57,930 nt of DNA, from the NCBI GenBank assembly GCA_036897485.1, contig JAYMTF010000074.1, forward strand, positions 1 through 57,930. Reading direction: 5' to 3'. This stretch comes from Pelargonium nanum (taxonomy: Eukaryota > Streptophyta > Magnoliopsida > Geraniales > Geraniaceae). Positions 23,127-34,471 of the stretch are shown one piece after another. Numbering within the stretch: the first letter of the stretch is position 1; every line of letters starts with the position of its first letter. The position numbers and the translations under genes were made by a program. Below the pieces are notes generated by a model. That model did not search any database, had not been told where the DNA came from, and was given only the letters and a program-made list of their open reading frames with translations.

Positions 23127-26100
23127 TTAATTGGCCAAGTTTTCATACTGCCAAGGGTTGAACTCTGTTGGTTTGTCGTCAGCCCCTTGAATGCTGTCTG
23201 AGCACTCTATAGCTGCCCGATGTTCAGAATATTTGCCATTGTATCGGTAGACTTCCAAGTCATCCCAAGGTGTGGAGAAGATTTCTTCAGATCTGTCGAA
23301 CCATTTTGGAGTGAACACGTGCCCCTCAGCCTCTCGGTTTCTCTTCTCAGCTCTCTGCCTCTCTTCCAGACTGAAACAATATAAGACACCTCATAAGACA
23401 ATAATAGTTTCCACTACCAAGGCAGTGACCCCATTTTCTACAATAAAAGCCATTTTTGGGCGTAGTTTGGCCAAGTAAACCCATGCTTTAACTTTCAACC
23501 ATAAAAAGAAAGTCGTGTTAATAGCTGCAGAATAGGCACATTAACATTTTCTTTTCATAAGGAGGACCTACATGGCTTTTTCAGAACCAGCTTTGGATAT
23601 ATCACCCTTCTCAAGTGCATATCTATCAGGACGCAACCGAGAATCTGATGCTAGTAACTTCTTTGGAGCAGTGTCGAAGCTGTTAAGCTTGTGAGCAAAA
23701 TGTGTGTACTGGAATTTGTCATTTTTGGGAGGATCAGCAACCCTCCAAGCCTGCACAAATGAAATCATAAATAAGCAACTCAGAAATAAGGAATGATTAA
23801 GTAGTTAAGAGACCAGTATCCCGTGCAGTTTATAAAAGCTTATTGTTCATAAATTTCAAATTAAAAAACATAGCATTTAGCAACACTGTAGTCATAATGT
23901 CATATGCAGCTGTAATGTATCACTAAAGGCAAAATATAAAACAAAGTACCTTTTTTTTTGCCAGATAAAACATTCTACATAAGATGCCACTATACAGCTC
24001 AATATGAAAATAGGGGAGGAAAAAAAGAGTATCTTAGTAAGTAGTAACTAGCAATGAGCTGAAACAAAAAAAATGGATAATTGAACTTCTTAGCCATGGA
24101 GGCTATCTGTCCAATGAAAGGTATGTACTACCTTCAGCTTTGAACTGTAAACAACCAATTGAATAGTAAGTCCTTCATGTCAAAGTTAAACATTTTCAAA
24201 CAAAAAAGAAGAAACATACCTCTTTCATTTCAGTTCCTGGAAGTGGTTCTCCTTCACTGTCACATGGCTGAAAGCTCATTGACTCATTCCACTTCCCAGT
24301 CATCAGAATCTTGGGTTCCTCAGCAGCATTGTAAACATATCCATCCACTTCATAGCGGCCAGCTCTGGAACAAACACAAATGCATAACCAACTAAGATGG
24401 GCAACTATGATAGCTAATTAGATATGTATATATAGAGTGAGGACACAAGAGGAGGTAATATATTAAAAGGGAAAGGACAGTGATGGTACACAAAATATTG
24501 GACCCCCCAAACTCCATTATATCAGCCCAACGATCGAATTCGAGCAAGAAAATCACCCAAAAACCCAAAATTTGATACTGCCAGTACTCAACAAACAGTT
24601 TCCCGTTGATCAGAGGAGGAAATATCGCATCAAATGGATATATTATGAAGCTACTATAATCAGTTAGTCCGTATCACCTTACAATGTGTATAAGTTGTAT
24701 GAATCAATAATCAAACAGTAACCTTTTTTTTTTACAGGAAACAGTAACCTTTTTAAATAGATACTGATTAGTGGTAACAAATATTGTAGACTATTAAACC
24801 ACATGCTCCCTATATTGCACATGCAAGGAGAGTAGGTTAAGATAAAGGGCCAATATTTCTTAAAGAAGGGATAACCATACCCAAACCAGCCACATGGTTG
24901 AAAATATAGCACAACTTTGTCGCCTGTAGTCACATTTGTAAGAATCATCTCCCCAGGTGAGTCGACCCAAGTTCGACCAAAGATTAAATTGTTAACTTTA
25001 GTAGGAGGAGGCACCAACTCTAAGACTACACCATCTCGTTTAAGGGTTACACGTGTCCTGCACACACACATTAAATGTTAGGTATATGAACTTTAAACTA
25101 TAACTCCATATGAGCTACTATACTATTTATAGTTATTGAGACATTTGTTTTTCAACTGGATTTCAGTTACTGCCTGAAAGAATTCTCCGAACTAAGATAT
25201 GAGAATCAAATTAAGCTTTACAAATCAACAGAATAAAAGATACATGATTTAACTCCAAGCCAAGAAAATTGAAGATGATACTGTATTTTCTAAAATCAGG
25301 TTTAATACTATCTTTGATGGCCACTCCATCCATTTCAAGTGGAAAATGAAGCCATAAACATGGGTGGAACATAAAAAGGTTTTGGATCCAACAGAACCAC
25401 CATAAATTTCTAAGCATAGTTCTAAGCTATCCATTAAAGCACAACCAATGAGACAGGCATACCAGAATACGTCTTACCTTCCAACAGGATAGATGTCAAG
25501 TGAGTTCCCTAAAAATTTGGTTTTGACCTTTGAAGTAATGTCATACGTGAAGTGTTCATTTTCAGCATGTCCAGCACTGATTGGGGGGTGATGACAAACC
25601 TGGAAGGGAAACAATAGTCAAAGATATCAAATCACATACCATTTAAATGTTGCACTTAACAAGTTGGCAATCATTTGTTTCCAATCAAGGTTGGTAAATT
25701 GGTAATCCTTACAAACTGGTTAAATTTTAATATTCCACTTCCATGCAAACATGTAAAAAATGTAAATCTGTATCCAGAAAAAATATTCTAAGGATATCTG
25801 GTCCTTTGAAATTCACCTGCTCTGAGATAAATGAAATGCCACCGTGATTAACCATCTCAAAAGTCTCGCCAAGAATTGGATTAAATGGCTTCCAGGTCCT
25901 TGAAAAGGCATAGTATACAGATATACACCATGATGCTGCATAGCAATCAGCAACTGTAAGTCCCACGATAAGAATGCATGTGCAAAGAAATAGAAAGTGA
26001 GATGAAATAATACTTACTAGCATAGACCAACCGCAGATGAGGATCCTCACATTTATCTGCCATATCTAACAGGTACGAGTACTCCATCAGCTGTGACAAA

Positions 26101-27479
26101 TATGGTACATTTTTTTTATTTTCTGCAGGCGGAAGCGGAACAGCTTCGAATAAAACAAATAGTTAACAACAAGGGAATTCTGTCACTAACAACACTCACC
26201 TCAGCCATTTTCTGAAGCATTGTCATCGGCTCAAAAATAAGAACTGGCAGTGTCACCATTGATGTGACATCTGAGCCAATATACTTTTGCATCATCTTCC
26301 AATAACTGTCCCTGTCCTAAAAAGAGAAGGAAGAAACTCAAGACATTACTTATTAGTACAAAAAATATTATGAGCATGCAATGAATATATAAACTTTTCT
26401 AAATTCCATTAGAAAGCATGTGATGTTGCCAAAATGATGCATTGCACATCACAGTATATAAAAGTCACAAACTGCAATAGAAGGTATTATGGTTTTTTAT
26501 AGGCAATAGAAGCTATAATGTACTGATCATCTGATACACGTCCATGGAGGTCAATTGTGGCATCACCCAATAATGATCTAAGGAAGATTGGCATGATAAC
26601 TAAACGCCAGATTGAGGTTCATAACCTCTACCCTGACATATGAAATACAAGAGGCCCACTCCCACTGGCACAGCAACCGCTCATACAAAAACATTTATAA
26701 TCAAAGTATGCACAGGGGAGCTAACTTAGAAGTAAGTTGAGTGATACCTCCTGTCTCCACCTTCCTTTCTGTGCCTCCTGTTCAGCATCTTCAGTGCCTC
26801 CTTCCGGAGAAACAACTTCCAGTCCCTCGTAGCCCACTAGACTGGAGAACAAGACAACAAGTTTAACAAAAAAAATCAGATTCTCCATGAGATTGAAGAA
26901 CCAATGCATCACACTGTGAATCCAACTGAACATTCACGAAACGCATACTAAGAATACACCTTAATCAGCTCAAACAGCAATAAAACAGCTACTAAATTGT
27001 TTCACAACTTTAAACTTCAAACAAACTGCAAAATGATTAGTTCAAACTGCAATTTACTAACCAAACCTTCCACAGCCTGAGAACTCCTAGATTAGTAATA
27101 GAAACTAATGCTCGAATTAGCAAAAATATCCTACAGAACACGATGTTTTAGATAAAAATTTACACAAAATACTTAAATGAACTCCACATTGATTCGAATA
27201 AGCGAATTAAACAGTGAATCCCAGTCAATTTCGATAGGGAAAATGCAATAAAGAAAACAAACACTACACGGACGGCTTGAGTTGGGAGAAACGAAAGTAA
27301 GAGCAGCAATAGGATTTGAGATCTGAAAGAAATGGAGTCACGAGCATCATAGCTAAGAAGAGATCGGAGAAGTGAGCGTACCCGTTGACCGATTTGGTCA
27401 TGGCACTACCGAAACTCGACAAACTGGAAGCAATTGACGAGAAGAAACCGCTGGATTGCTTCGGATCATTGGGAGCCAT
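23127..27479 (-). CDS. ORP3C: Oxysterol-binding protein-related protein, ORP3 type
   Basis: Ten exons, in coding order 27479-27382, 26841-26748, 26316-26200, 26090-26018, 25935-25817, 25599-25478, 25057-24881, 24364-24220, 23750-23572 and 23370-23127. They give 455 residues, the usual length of plant short ORPs. The protein is essentially one sterol-binding (ORD) domain with no PH domain. Visible motifs are [13 protein letters not shown], the family fingerprint as [11 protein letters not shown] (usually EQVSHHPP), [32 protein letters not shown] and [13 protein letters not shown]. Plant ORP3 proteins carry sterols or phosphoinositides between membranes at ER contact sites, guided by a WFDE-like motif; this is family knowledge. 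The gene is head-to-head with BCD1. The nearest Arabidopsis gene by order is At5g59420 (ORP3C, from memory); the A/B/C assignment is uncertain. Confidence 0.93.
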
Positions 27480-27952
27480 GTCTGCAACTGCAAGCCCTAG
27501 TTGTCGAATTCGAGAGATCGACAGAGACAGCGATCGAGTGAAAAAAAAGAAGTAAAAAGAAAAAGGAAAGGAGTAGTCTGATTAAATATATATTTATATT
27601 TCAAAAAATAAGATTTTCGAAAATGAATTAAATTTTATTTACTACTAATATATTTCGTAGTAAGAAGTAAGAACAGCGAGGAGTCGAGGACGAGCAACGA
27701 TTCTAGTTGGCGGTTAATTGTTTGAATCTGACGATTTTAGGATATGATTCAGCTTAGCTCCGATGAGTTTGACGTGCACGCGTTTCGAGTAGAGCGTGGG
27801 ACTCGGGGAGGCTGAATAAGAGTAGGTGGTGGGGCCCGTATTGTTGAATCATAACGTTTTGCTCCTTCCAAAAACCCTAGTCGCTCGCTTCTCTCTCAGT
27901 TCATAAACCTTGAGCTCAGCTCTCTCATGAACGCTCCAGAATTCTCTGAAAA
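27480..27952. promoter_or_regulatory. Bidirectional promoter between ORP3 and BCD1, with telo-box-like motif
   Basis: Only 473 bases separate the two divergent start codons, so leaders and promoters must share this space. AAAACCCTAG at 27871-27880, in the probable BCD1 leader, is a variant of the telo-box (AAACCCTAA) found at plant genes for ribosome and snoRNP biogenesis, which suits BCD1. A short purine-rich stretch at 27540-27575 lies on the ORP3 side. No clear TATA box serves BCD1. Confidence 0.5.
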
Positions 27953-30900
27953 ATGGTAGATCAAGAAGAAGCTGCGAGGATCGCGACCTCAAAGCAACAA
28001 GCAATTTGCGAGGAATGCAAATTGAAGCCATCCAAGTACAGGTGCCCAGGTTGTTCCGTGCGCTCCTGTAGCCTGCCATGCGTCAAAGCTCATAAACACC
28101 GAACTGGCTGCACCGGGAAGAGGAAGCTAACCGAGTTCGTTCCGCTTTCTGAGTTCGATGAGAATCTTCTCATTTCAGGTACCTTTTCACTTTCTCTTTG
28201 TATTGTGATTGTTTGATTGTAGATTTCTGTGTTCAGTTTCAGTGCCGCCTGTACAGCTTGAAGATATTGTCTGGTGAACTATAGCTGATTTTGAGCAATT
28301 TGATGTCTTGTTAATTATTATTATTATTGCTGTTTTTGAACACTATTTTTGTTTATTCTTAATAGGTAGTTTCTGATTATTTTGCCTCCCATATACATAT
28401 GGTGCTAATATGTTACCTTTTGGGAAATCCATTGTGCAGATTATAATATGCTTGAGGAAGTGAAGAGGATTGCTGAAGCTGCTCGGAGAACAAGAGCCAA
28501 GCTTTGTGCTCATCCTCATCCACAATATAGGTTACCAATTTACCTTAAAGGACTTCGGAATGCTGCTGCCAGTCGGAAAACAAAACTCCTATTTCTCCCA
28601 AGTGGAATGTCAAAGAGGGAGAAAAATAAGTCTAGATATGACCACAGGTATTAAATATTTTCATTAGCACTTGCCAGAACTTATGATGTAGCACCAATAG
28701 TTTTAATATGATTTTCCGAACATTATAGGAGCAACTGTCCCTGTACCTGATAAAGTATAAGAACCTGATGGTTGATGTTAAGACTTTGATATGTCCCATA
28801 CAGATTCATGATTTAGGTTGTCAAAATTTTCATTTCGCTGTTGTTCTAAGTATGTGCTTACCATATGGTTACAACCAGAACAAACTTCATTCAATGGAAG
28901 TCATTTATCTTTGGGAGGATGAAACCATCTCCAAAGCCAGTAGAGTGCATCACTTCAATGATAACTTCTGTGCTGGTTAGATTACTGCATGTTTTTGTAT
29001 CTCAATAACTGTTATCCAGTCGTAACAGTTAGTATCAGTAAGTATCTACTTTGTGGTTGTGGCAGTATTACTCCTAGCTGGAGCAACCAGCTGCACAGGA
29101 ACATAAGTGTGTTGTGGTGGCTGGCTTTGATTGTGTATAGCTTCTTTGGGCTGGGCTTGGATGCTTGCCTGGACATGTTATTTTGTAATGCCTAGAGATC
29201 TTTGTTTGACAATATAATACACTCAATTAGAAGAACAAATCAAACATTTTAGGTAGTGTTGTTGGGTCATCTTGTCAGCCCTTAACACCCCCCCACCCTC
29301 CCCTCTTTGTTCTTCTTTTTTTTCATGTTGAATTATAAGTTTATTTCCGGACTTCAGTTCAAGTAAGAGGAATAGAAGAATATTCATATGTTTGAAATAT
29401 GATTGGTTTGATAAAACTTGCCGGTGAAGGAGAAGCATTGAACAAGCTTATTTCATGGCAGTTCTGTCGTTTATGCATTTAATTATATTATTAGATTGAG
29501 CTACTCTTGATGTGCCTTTTTTTGTTAATGTCTATATCCTTTCATAGAGCACATGAATGCGGAATACGAATTCAAAATTCCCGCTTGTTTGATTTTTTTT
29601 CAGAAAGAAGTTCATCCAATGGACAATTGAGTGGCGGTTTCACTCAACAGATGTTGCCTTACTTGACCATGAGTAAGTTATTTCTCAATTTTTTTGTCTT
29701 GTTATGTGTGTTTAATATCCCTTATGGCCATACTCATATGTTTAACTTACTGGTGGATTTATTGTTGTTGCAGAGTGCATGAAGACAGAAACCTCTGCTC
29801 TGTAATTGAGAACCATCTAAAACCTAGTCCGTGGAATAATAAGTTAAGGCAATTCACTGAAGAGCAGCTAGACTCTCTCAAGTTTTTTGTTCGCACATAT
29901 CCAAAGGTATTTGCTTGTTTTTTTTTTTCTGTTGGTGGTTGTTAAATATGTTATTGTGAACATGAAGACATCAAATTTCAAGCTAAAAATATCCACATGT
30001 GTGCATACATTAGTTCTAAGTTTATGGTAAAGGGTTAACACTTTTTTGCTTCAAACAGGCTCTATGATTTTTTTTTTTACTTTACTCAACTGCTGATTTA
30101 CTCGCAGCTTCTGGCTGAGATTCACCAGACTCGCATATTGCACCTTATGGTGCAGGGCTGATGAATATATGGTTAGTAATATTGAAGTAGAATAATTGAA
30201 TATGAATTAAAGAAGTATGATAATAGTTATTATTCACATATCACTTAATTTGGCCAAGAGTTTAAAAATGAGCCCCCTGCAATAGTTTGGTTAGGTTATG
30301 GGTGGAACCTCTGCTATATGCAAGATTGTATTAACCATTTAGTCTTATTGAAGGATTTATTGATTTATATTTTTAAGATCATGATTAACTTAAGTTTTTG
30401 TTGGTGCGTTTTTTGCAGGGCACCAAGTCGCCTTTCCGTGAGTTGGACATAAAGGCCCCAATAAGGCAGCAATTTGCCAATCTAGTGATTTTGGAGTACC
30501 CTGTTATCCATGTTTTTCTCCCAACACACAGCTATGATTTTGAAGTTGTTAAAGATTTCAACCCTCCTGTTACTCTCAAATCAGAGCCTAAAGATTATGT
30601 TGGTAATGATGTGCCAAGCCCAAAAGGTGTTCCATTTAGGGAGGAGGAAATAGAAGATAGCATCTCTGCAGATCCTCAGGTTTTTGATCTCATGAAGCAT
30701 GTGAATCCAAGTCCTGGGAAATCATTAACTAACGGATCTGATAAGCCTCTGTTGCCAAGTGTGGCAGCAGACAACGCCAGCCCTTATGCTAGCTTCTTCA
30801 AGGCCGATGAACCAATAGATTTTGATGACTTGGAGTTTGATTTTGATCAAGGTCTGATAGATGCATTCTCAGATCTTATAGCAGACGTTAATCCCGATGA

Positions 30901-31030
30901 TTACCTTGACTTTGGTGGTACATTGACCAAAGAAAGTGAACAAGAACAAAGAACGAATCTGTCAGGTATCGGCGGAGCTGCCCCGGTGCCAGTGGTGGAG
31001 GAAGTAGAGGAAGGGGAGATTCTGGAATGA
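27953..31030 (+). CDS. BCD1: Box C/D snoRNA protein 1 (BCD1), HIT zinc-finger snoRNP assembly factor
   Basis: Five exons: 27953-28178, 28440-28647, 29604-29672, 29774-29906 and 30419-31030, giving 415 residues with all joins in frame. The zf-HIT domain (about residues 19-55) is CEECKLKPSKYRCPGC, then CSLPCVKAHKHRTGC, with the Cys/His zinc ligands in place. The BCD1-specific core follows: IQWTIEWRFHSTDVALLDHE, SPFRELDIKAPIRQQFANL, VILEYPVIHVFLPTHSYDFE. The C-terminal ~130 residues are acidic and disordered, with DFDDLEFDFDQGLIDAFSDL and EEVEEGEILE. The protein helps assemble box C/D snoRNPs (with NOP58, R2TP) in the nucleus. An unused exon-like segment at 30108-30171 would introduce a stop. 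The true ATG is preceded by AAA, a good context. Confidence 0.9.
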
Positions 31031-32006
31031 TTGATACTCAATGCTTCAGAACAATGTATTGGAGAAAAAGAAAAAATATATATATTCTTTGTTCTGCTTT
31101 ACTGTGTCTATTCGATTCTCTTTTGTTTTACAGAAATGAATATGCAGAATATGGCAAGGGAAAATAGGGAACTTTCTTCAGATCAACGAGGTCCAAGTTG
31201 GGTTTTGGTTTTGGGTCTGGCTGCTGAAGCTGAATTGGTTGGAAATGGTCCAAGTGTCAGCTTTGCAAAGCAATTTTGGGGCCTCCAATCGATTCTACCA
31301 TGTTTATAATTTTTGGACTGTTTTTTTCTTTACTGAAATTAGATTAATTTGTTTAATAAAGAATTTTGAATTTTATTGAGAGAATGAGTTAAAAATATGG
31401 TTGCATAGAATTGAACAACCTGCTTTGCTTGAAGGTCCATTTGATAGAATGGCCAAATCTGGGAATAATCCCCATATCTCAAAGGTTCAAGAGAGTAAAT
31501 CTAAACAATATTTCCGTGCTCAGGGTAGAAAACATTTCGCGAGAAGAAAAAAAGTGTTTCTCGAGAAAACTTGTAGGTGGATTTAGATCAAATACGAAGA
31601 AGAAAATCATAGTTTAAGAGTAGGGAAGAAGAGATAATACTTAAATTGGTACACTAAAAAATTTCACTTGTTCGTTTCAGTACGTAAAACGATGTACTGT
31701 CGATTTGTTACGTAATTGAAATATGTATTAACCCAAGCAGTTTATTATAATTTATTAGTTAACTTTTTTATTTTTCTAAAGCAATTCATTAGTTAACTTT
31801 TAAAAACAACTCCTTGCCGTTTTCAAGCTCTGTTAACTAGACACAATCATTTTAATCACAAATATATGGAATTGCTTATGAAGAAAGAAAGTTAAAAAAA
31901 GGAAATAAGAGAAATTCAAAAAACCGCAAAACCCGTTGAACTCTTCCATTGTTACATATTAGTCGTCTCAGTCTTAGAACCATATTGGCGCCAAATTGAT
32001 CCGATC
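31031..32006. other. BCD1 3' region and AlkB-like gene promoter
   Basis: BCD1 3' UTR continues to about 31370 (AATAAAGAATTTTG at 31356 is a plausible poly(A) signal). Open frames at 31031-31309 and 31401-31617 have no features and are treated as chance. The last ~150 bases are the leader of the AlkB-like gene. Confidence 0.5.
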
Positions 32007-34471
32007 ATGTATCGCGGTGGCCGAGGGCATTCCACTCCGAGAGGGCGCTCTCCACGTTCCACCGGTGGCCGATCACCACATTATCACACTCCGGTAAATC
32101 TTTACCAATTGTTCTTTTGACCTCTGATTCAAATTCCTTTTCTGTTGTTTTTTATTCCAAGTGTTTTTTAGATGTTAGACCTAGGGTTTAGTGTTCCAGG
32201 TTTTCCTGATTGATTTGTTTACTAATCTTTGCTCTATTTCTGGTTCAAGAGTTATTACTATGTGTAATTTTCTGTTTTTTCGTGTAATGCTACTGATAAT
32301 ATGCACTTACTGATCATGCAAATTTAAATACATTAGTCTGTAGCCTGATTTTCCGGTATCCTATGGTTTTGTTCTCATTTGATGCATAAAATCTGCCAAA
32401 TTCCACATTCGAGTTGTTTAATTGATGATAGTTACAAAAATCCATGCAACTTTATAAGATATTCTTTTGCTAGGATTTGTTGTCACTTATGACTTACCAG
32501 AAATAAACACCGAATTGATTACATTTGATGGTGACACTGTTTAGTGTTTTCTTTGAGAGTAAAGTTGATAAGTTTACTCGTCTTTAAGTCAATTGTCTGT
32601 GGATTTTGATTGTTGTTTTGGATTTAACAAACTGCAGGTTGAAACTGAAGTGTGCTCCACAGATGAGTGTCCAAGCAGTAATGAGGATATTAATGGAATG
32701 CTCCGAGGTGGAAGAACAAATCCTCAGCAGACATCACAGGGTGGCGTTACAAAGCATTTTGAGCAGAAACCTTCTTCAGGGTACATGTACAGGCAGAAGC
32801 AACCTGCACACGGAGGCAATGTTGGATTTCCCAATGTAGTAAGACTTCAGCAGGGACAATGCTCTTACAGTTCTATGGGCAGTGGTTCAAAACTATCTGA
32901 GTCCGTTGCTTCAGTTTCGGCCTGCGAGGATAATATTTCTGCCCTGTCTGATTCTAAGATGTACATTGGGTTGCAAGAAGAGTTCAGAAAGAGATAACCT
33001 TGGGTGATGAGACAGGTGATATTGCAGCATTGCATATTGATTTCTCGGACAACGCAAATGTTATCTCCCGGCAGGACGAGTCTAGATTACATTCTAAGTT
33101 TGGTGAGGCTTCCCTGATTAAGGGTCATAAATATACAGAACATAATGGAGATTCATGTCGTTCTGAACATGTGGAAGTAAAGCGCTTTGATCTCTTCCCA
33201 ATGAAAAGTGGACCATTTGTCAAGTTAAAGCCTTCTATACTTGAAAAGAACAGACAAAAGCGGAATGAAATCAAGCGCTCCCTTGACGGTCAAAATGGAA
33301 GTGTTTTGAGACCAGGGATGGTTCTACTCAAGGGTTTTCTTTCCTTCATTGATAAGGTTCTTCTTTTAGCTCTCTCTGAGTTTTTCTGACTATGCTTTGA
33401 TTTATCTTCTTTTAATTATGAGGTTATGATATTGTCGTGGGGTTTTCTATTAAATGCGAGCCAGTTTCTTATATATTTGTTAATATTGATTGTATGTTAG
33501 GCTAGAGGTTGCTTGAAAGAACATAGTTAAAGCAATTGCAATTAAGTTATTAATGAGTTTCATATATGCTAATGATTGATGTGTTTCCTTCCATCTGTGG
33601 TGGTAACTGTACAATTCTTAACACTTTCAGAACTATATTTCCATTTATTCAAACTCTACATACATGTCATCATCATCATCATCATCTACATTTCATGCGT
33701 TTGTAAGTCATCTACTGATATCTTTTGTTGTTTACGTTATTAGGTCAAAATAGTGAAGCAATGCCGTGACCTGGGAATAGGTACTGGAGGTTTCTACCAA
33801 CCAGATTATGGTGATGGAAGAGAACTACGTTTGAAAATGATGTGCCTTGGTAAAAATTGGGATCCTGAGACAAGCAAATATGGAGATTTCCGGCCACATG
33901 ATTGCGCTACGCCACCCAAAATTCCTGATATGTTTAGTCAATTGGTTCAGAAAGCTATTGAAGATTCCCACGACCTTATAAGAAAGAACTATAAAGTGAG
34001 AAATGTAGAGAAAGTTCTTCCTAGTATGTCACCCAATATTTGTATTGTAAATTTTTACATGGCAAGTGGGCGACTTGGTCTGCATCAGGTAGAAGAGACA
34101 TTCTTATTCTGTCATTATAATAATAATGAGCCTATCATAATGGAATTTTATTCTGAACTTCTTTAATGGTATCTCAACTTTTTGCTACTTTTCAGGATAA
34201 AGACGAAAGTCCAGAAAGTCTGGGCAAAGGGTTGCCTGTGGTTTCTTTTTCCATTGGAGATTCAGCAGAATTCTTATATGGTGATGAATGGGATGTTGAC
34301 GGGGCAGAAAAGGTTGTACTGGAATCAGGAGATCTTTTGATATTTGGTGGGAAATCTAGACACATTTTTCATGGAGTAACTGCTATTCTCTCAAATACAG
34401 CCCCTAGGGTCCTGCTTGAAGAAACAAACCTCCGCCCAGGGCGTCTGAATCTGACTTTCAGAGAGTACTGA
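32007..34471 (+). CDS. AlkB-like 2-oxoglutarate/Fe(II) dioxygenase, one-base frameshift in exon 2
   Basis: Four exons: 32007-32093, 32638-33356, 33744-34088 and 34196-34471. The catalytic part resembles E. coli AlkB and plant ALKBH1-type relatives. It has GTGGFYQPDY, then NICIVNFYMASGRLGLHQD (iron ligands His and Asp of HxD), then LLIFGGKSRHIFHGV (distal His, codon at 34370-34372) and RPGRLNLTFRE (2-oxoglutarate-binding Arg). The family oxidatively demethylates DNA or RNA bases. Exon 2 is 719 bases, one short of a multiple of three. The upstream frame stops at 32997, while the continuation is open in another frame from about 32986. The missing base lies near 32985-32990. As read, the product ends before the catalytic domain, unless translation restarts at ATG 33201 (258 residues, whole domain). 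It could be a real mutation, an inactive gene or an assembly error. Confidence 0.82.
33667..33686 (+). repeat. TCA trinucleotide microsatellite in intron 2 of the AlkB-like gene
   Basis: About six and a half perfect TCA units lie some 60 bases before exon 3. It is likely polymorphic and has no inferred function. Confidence 0.8.
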
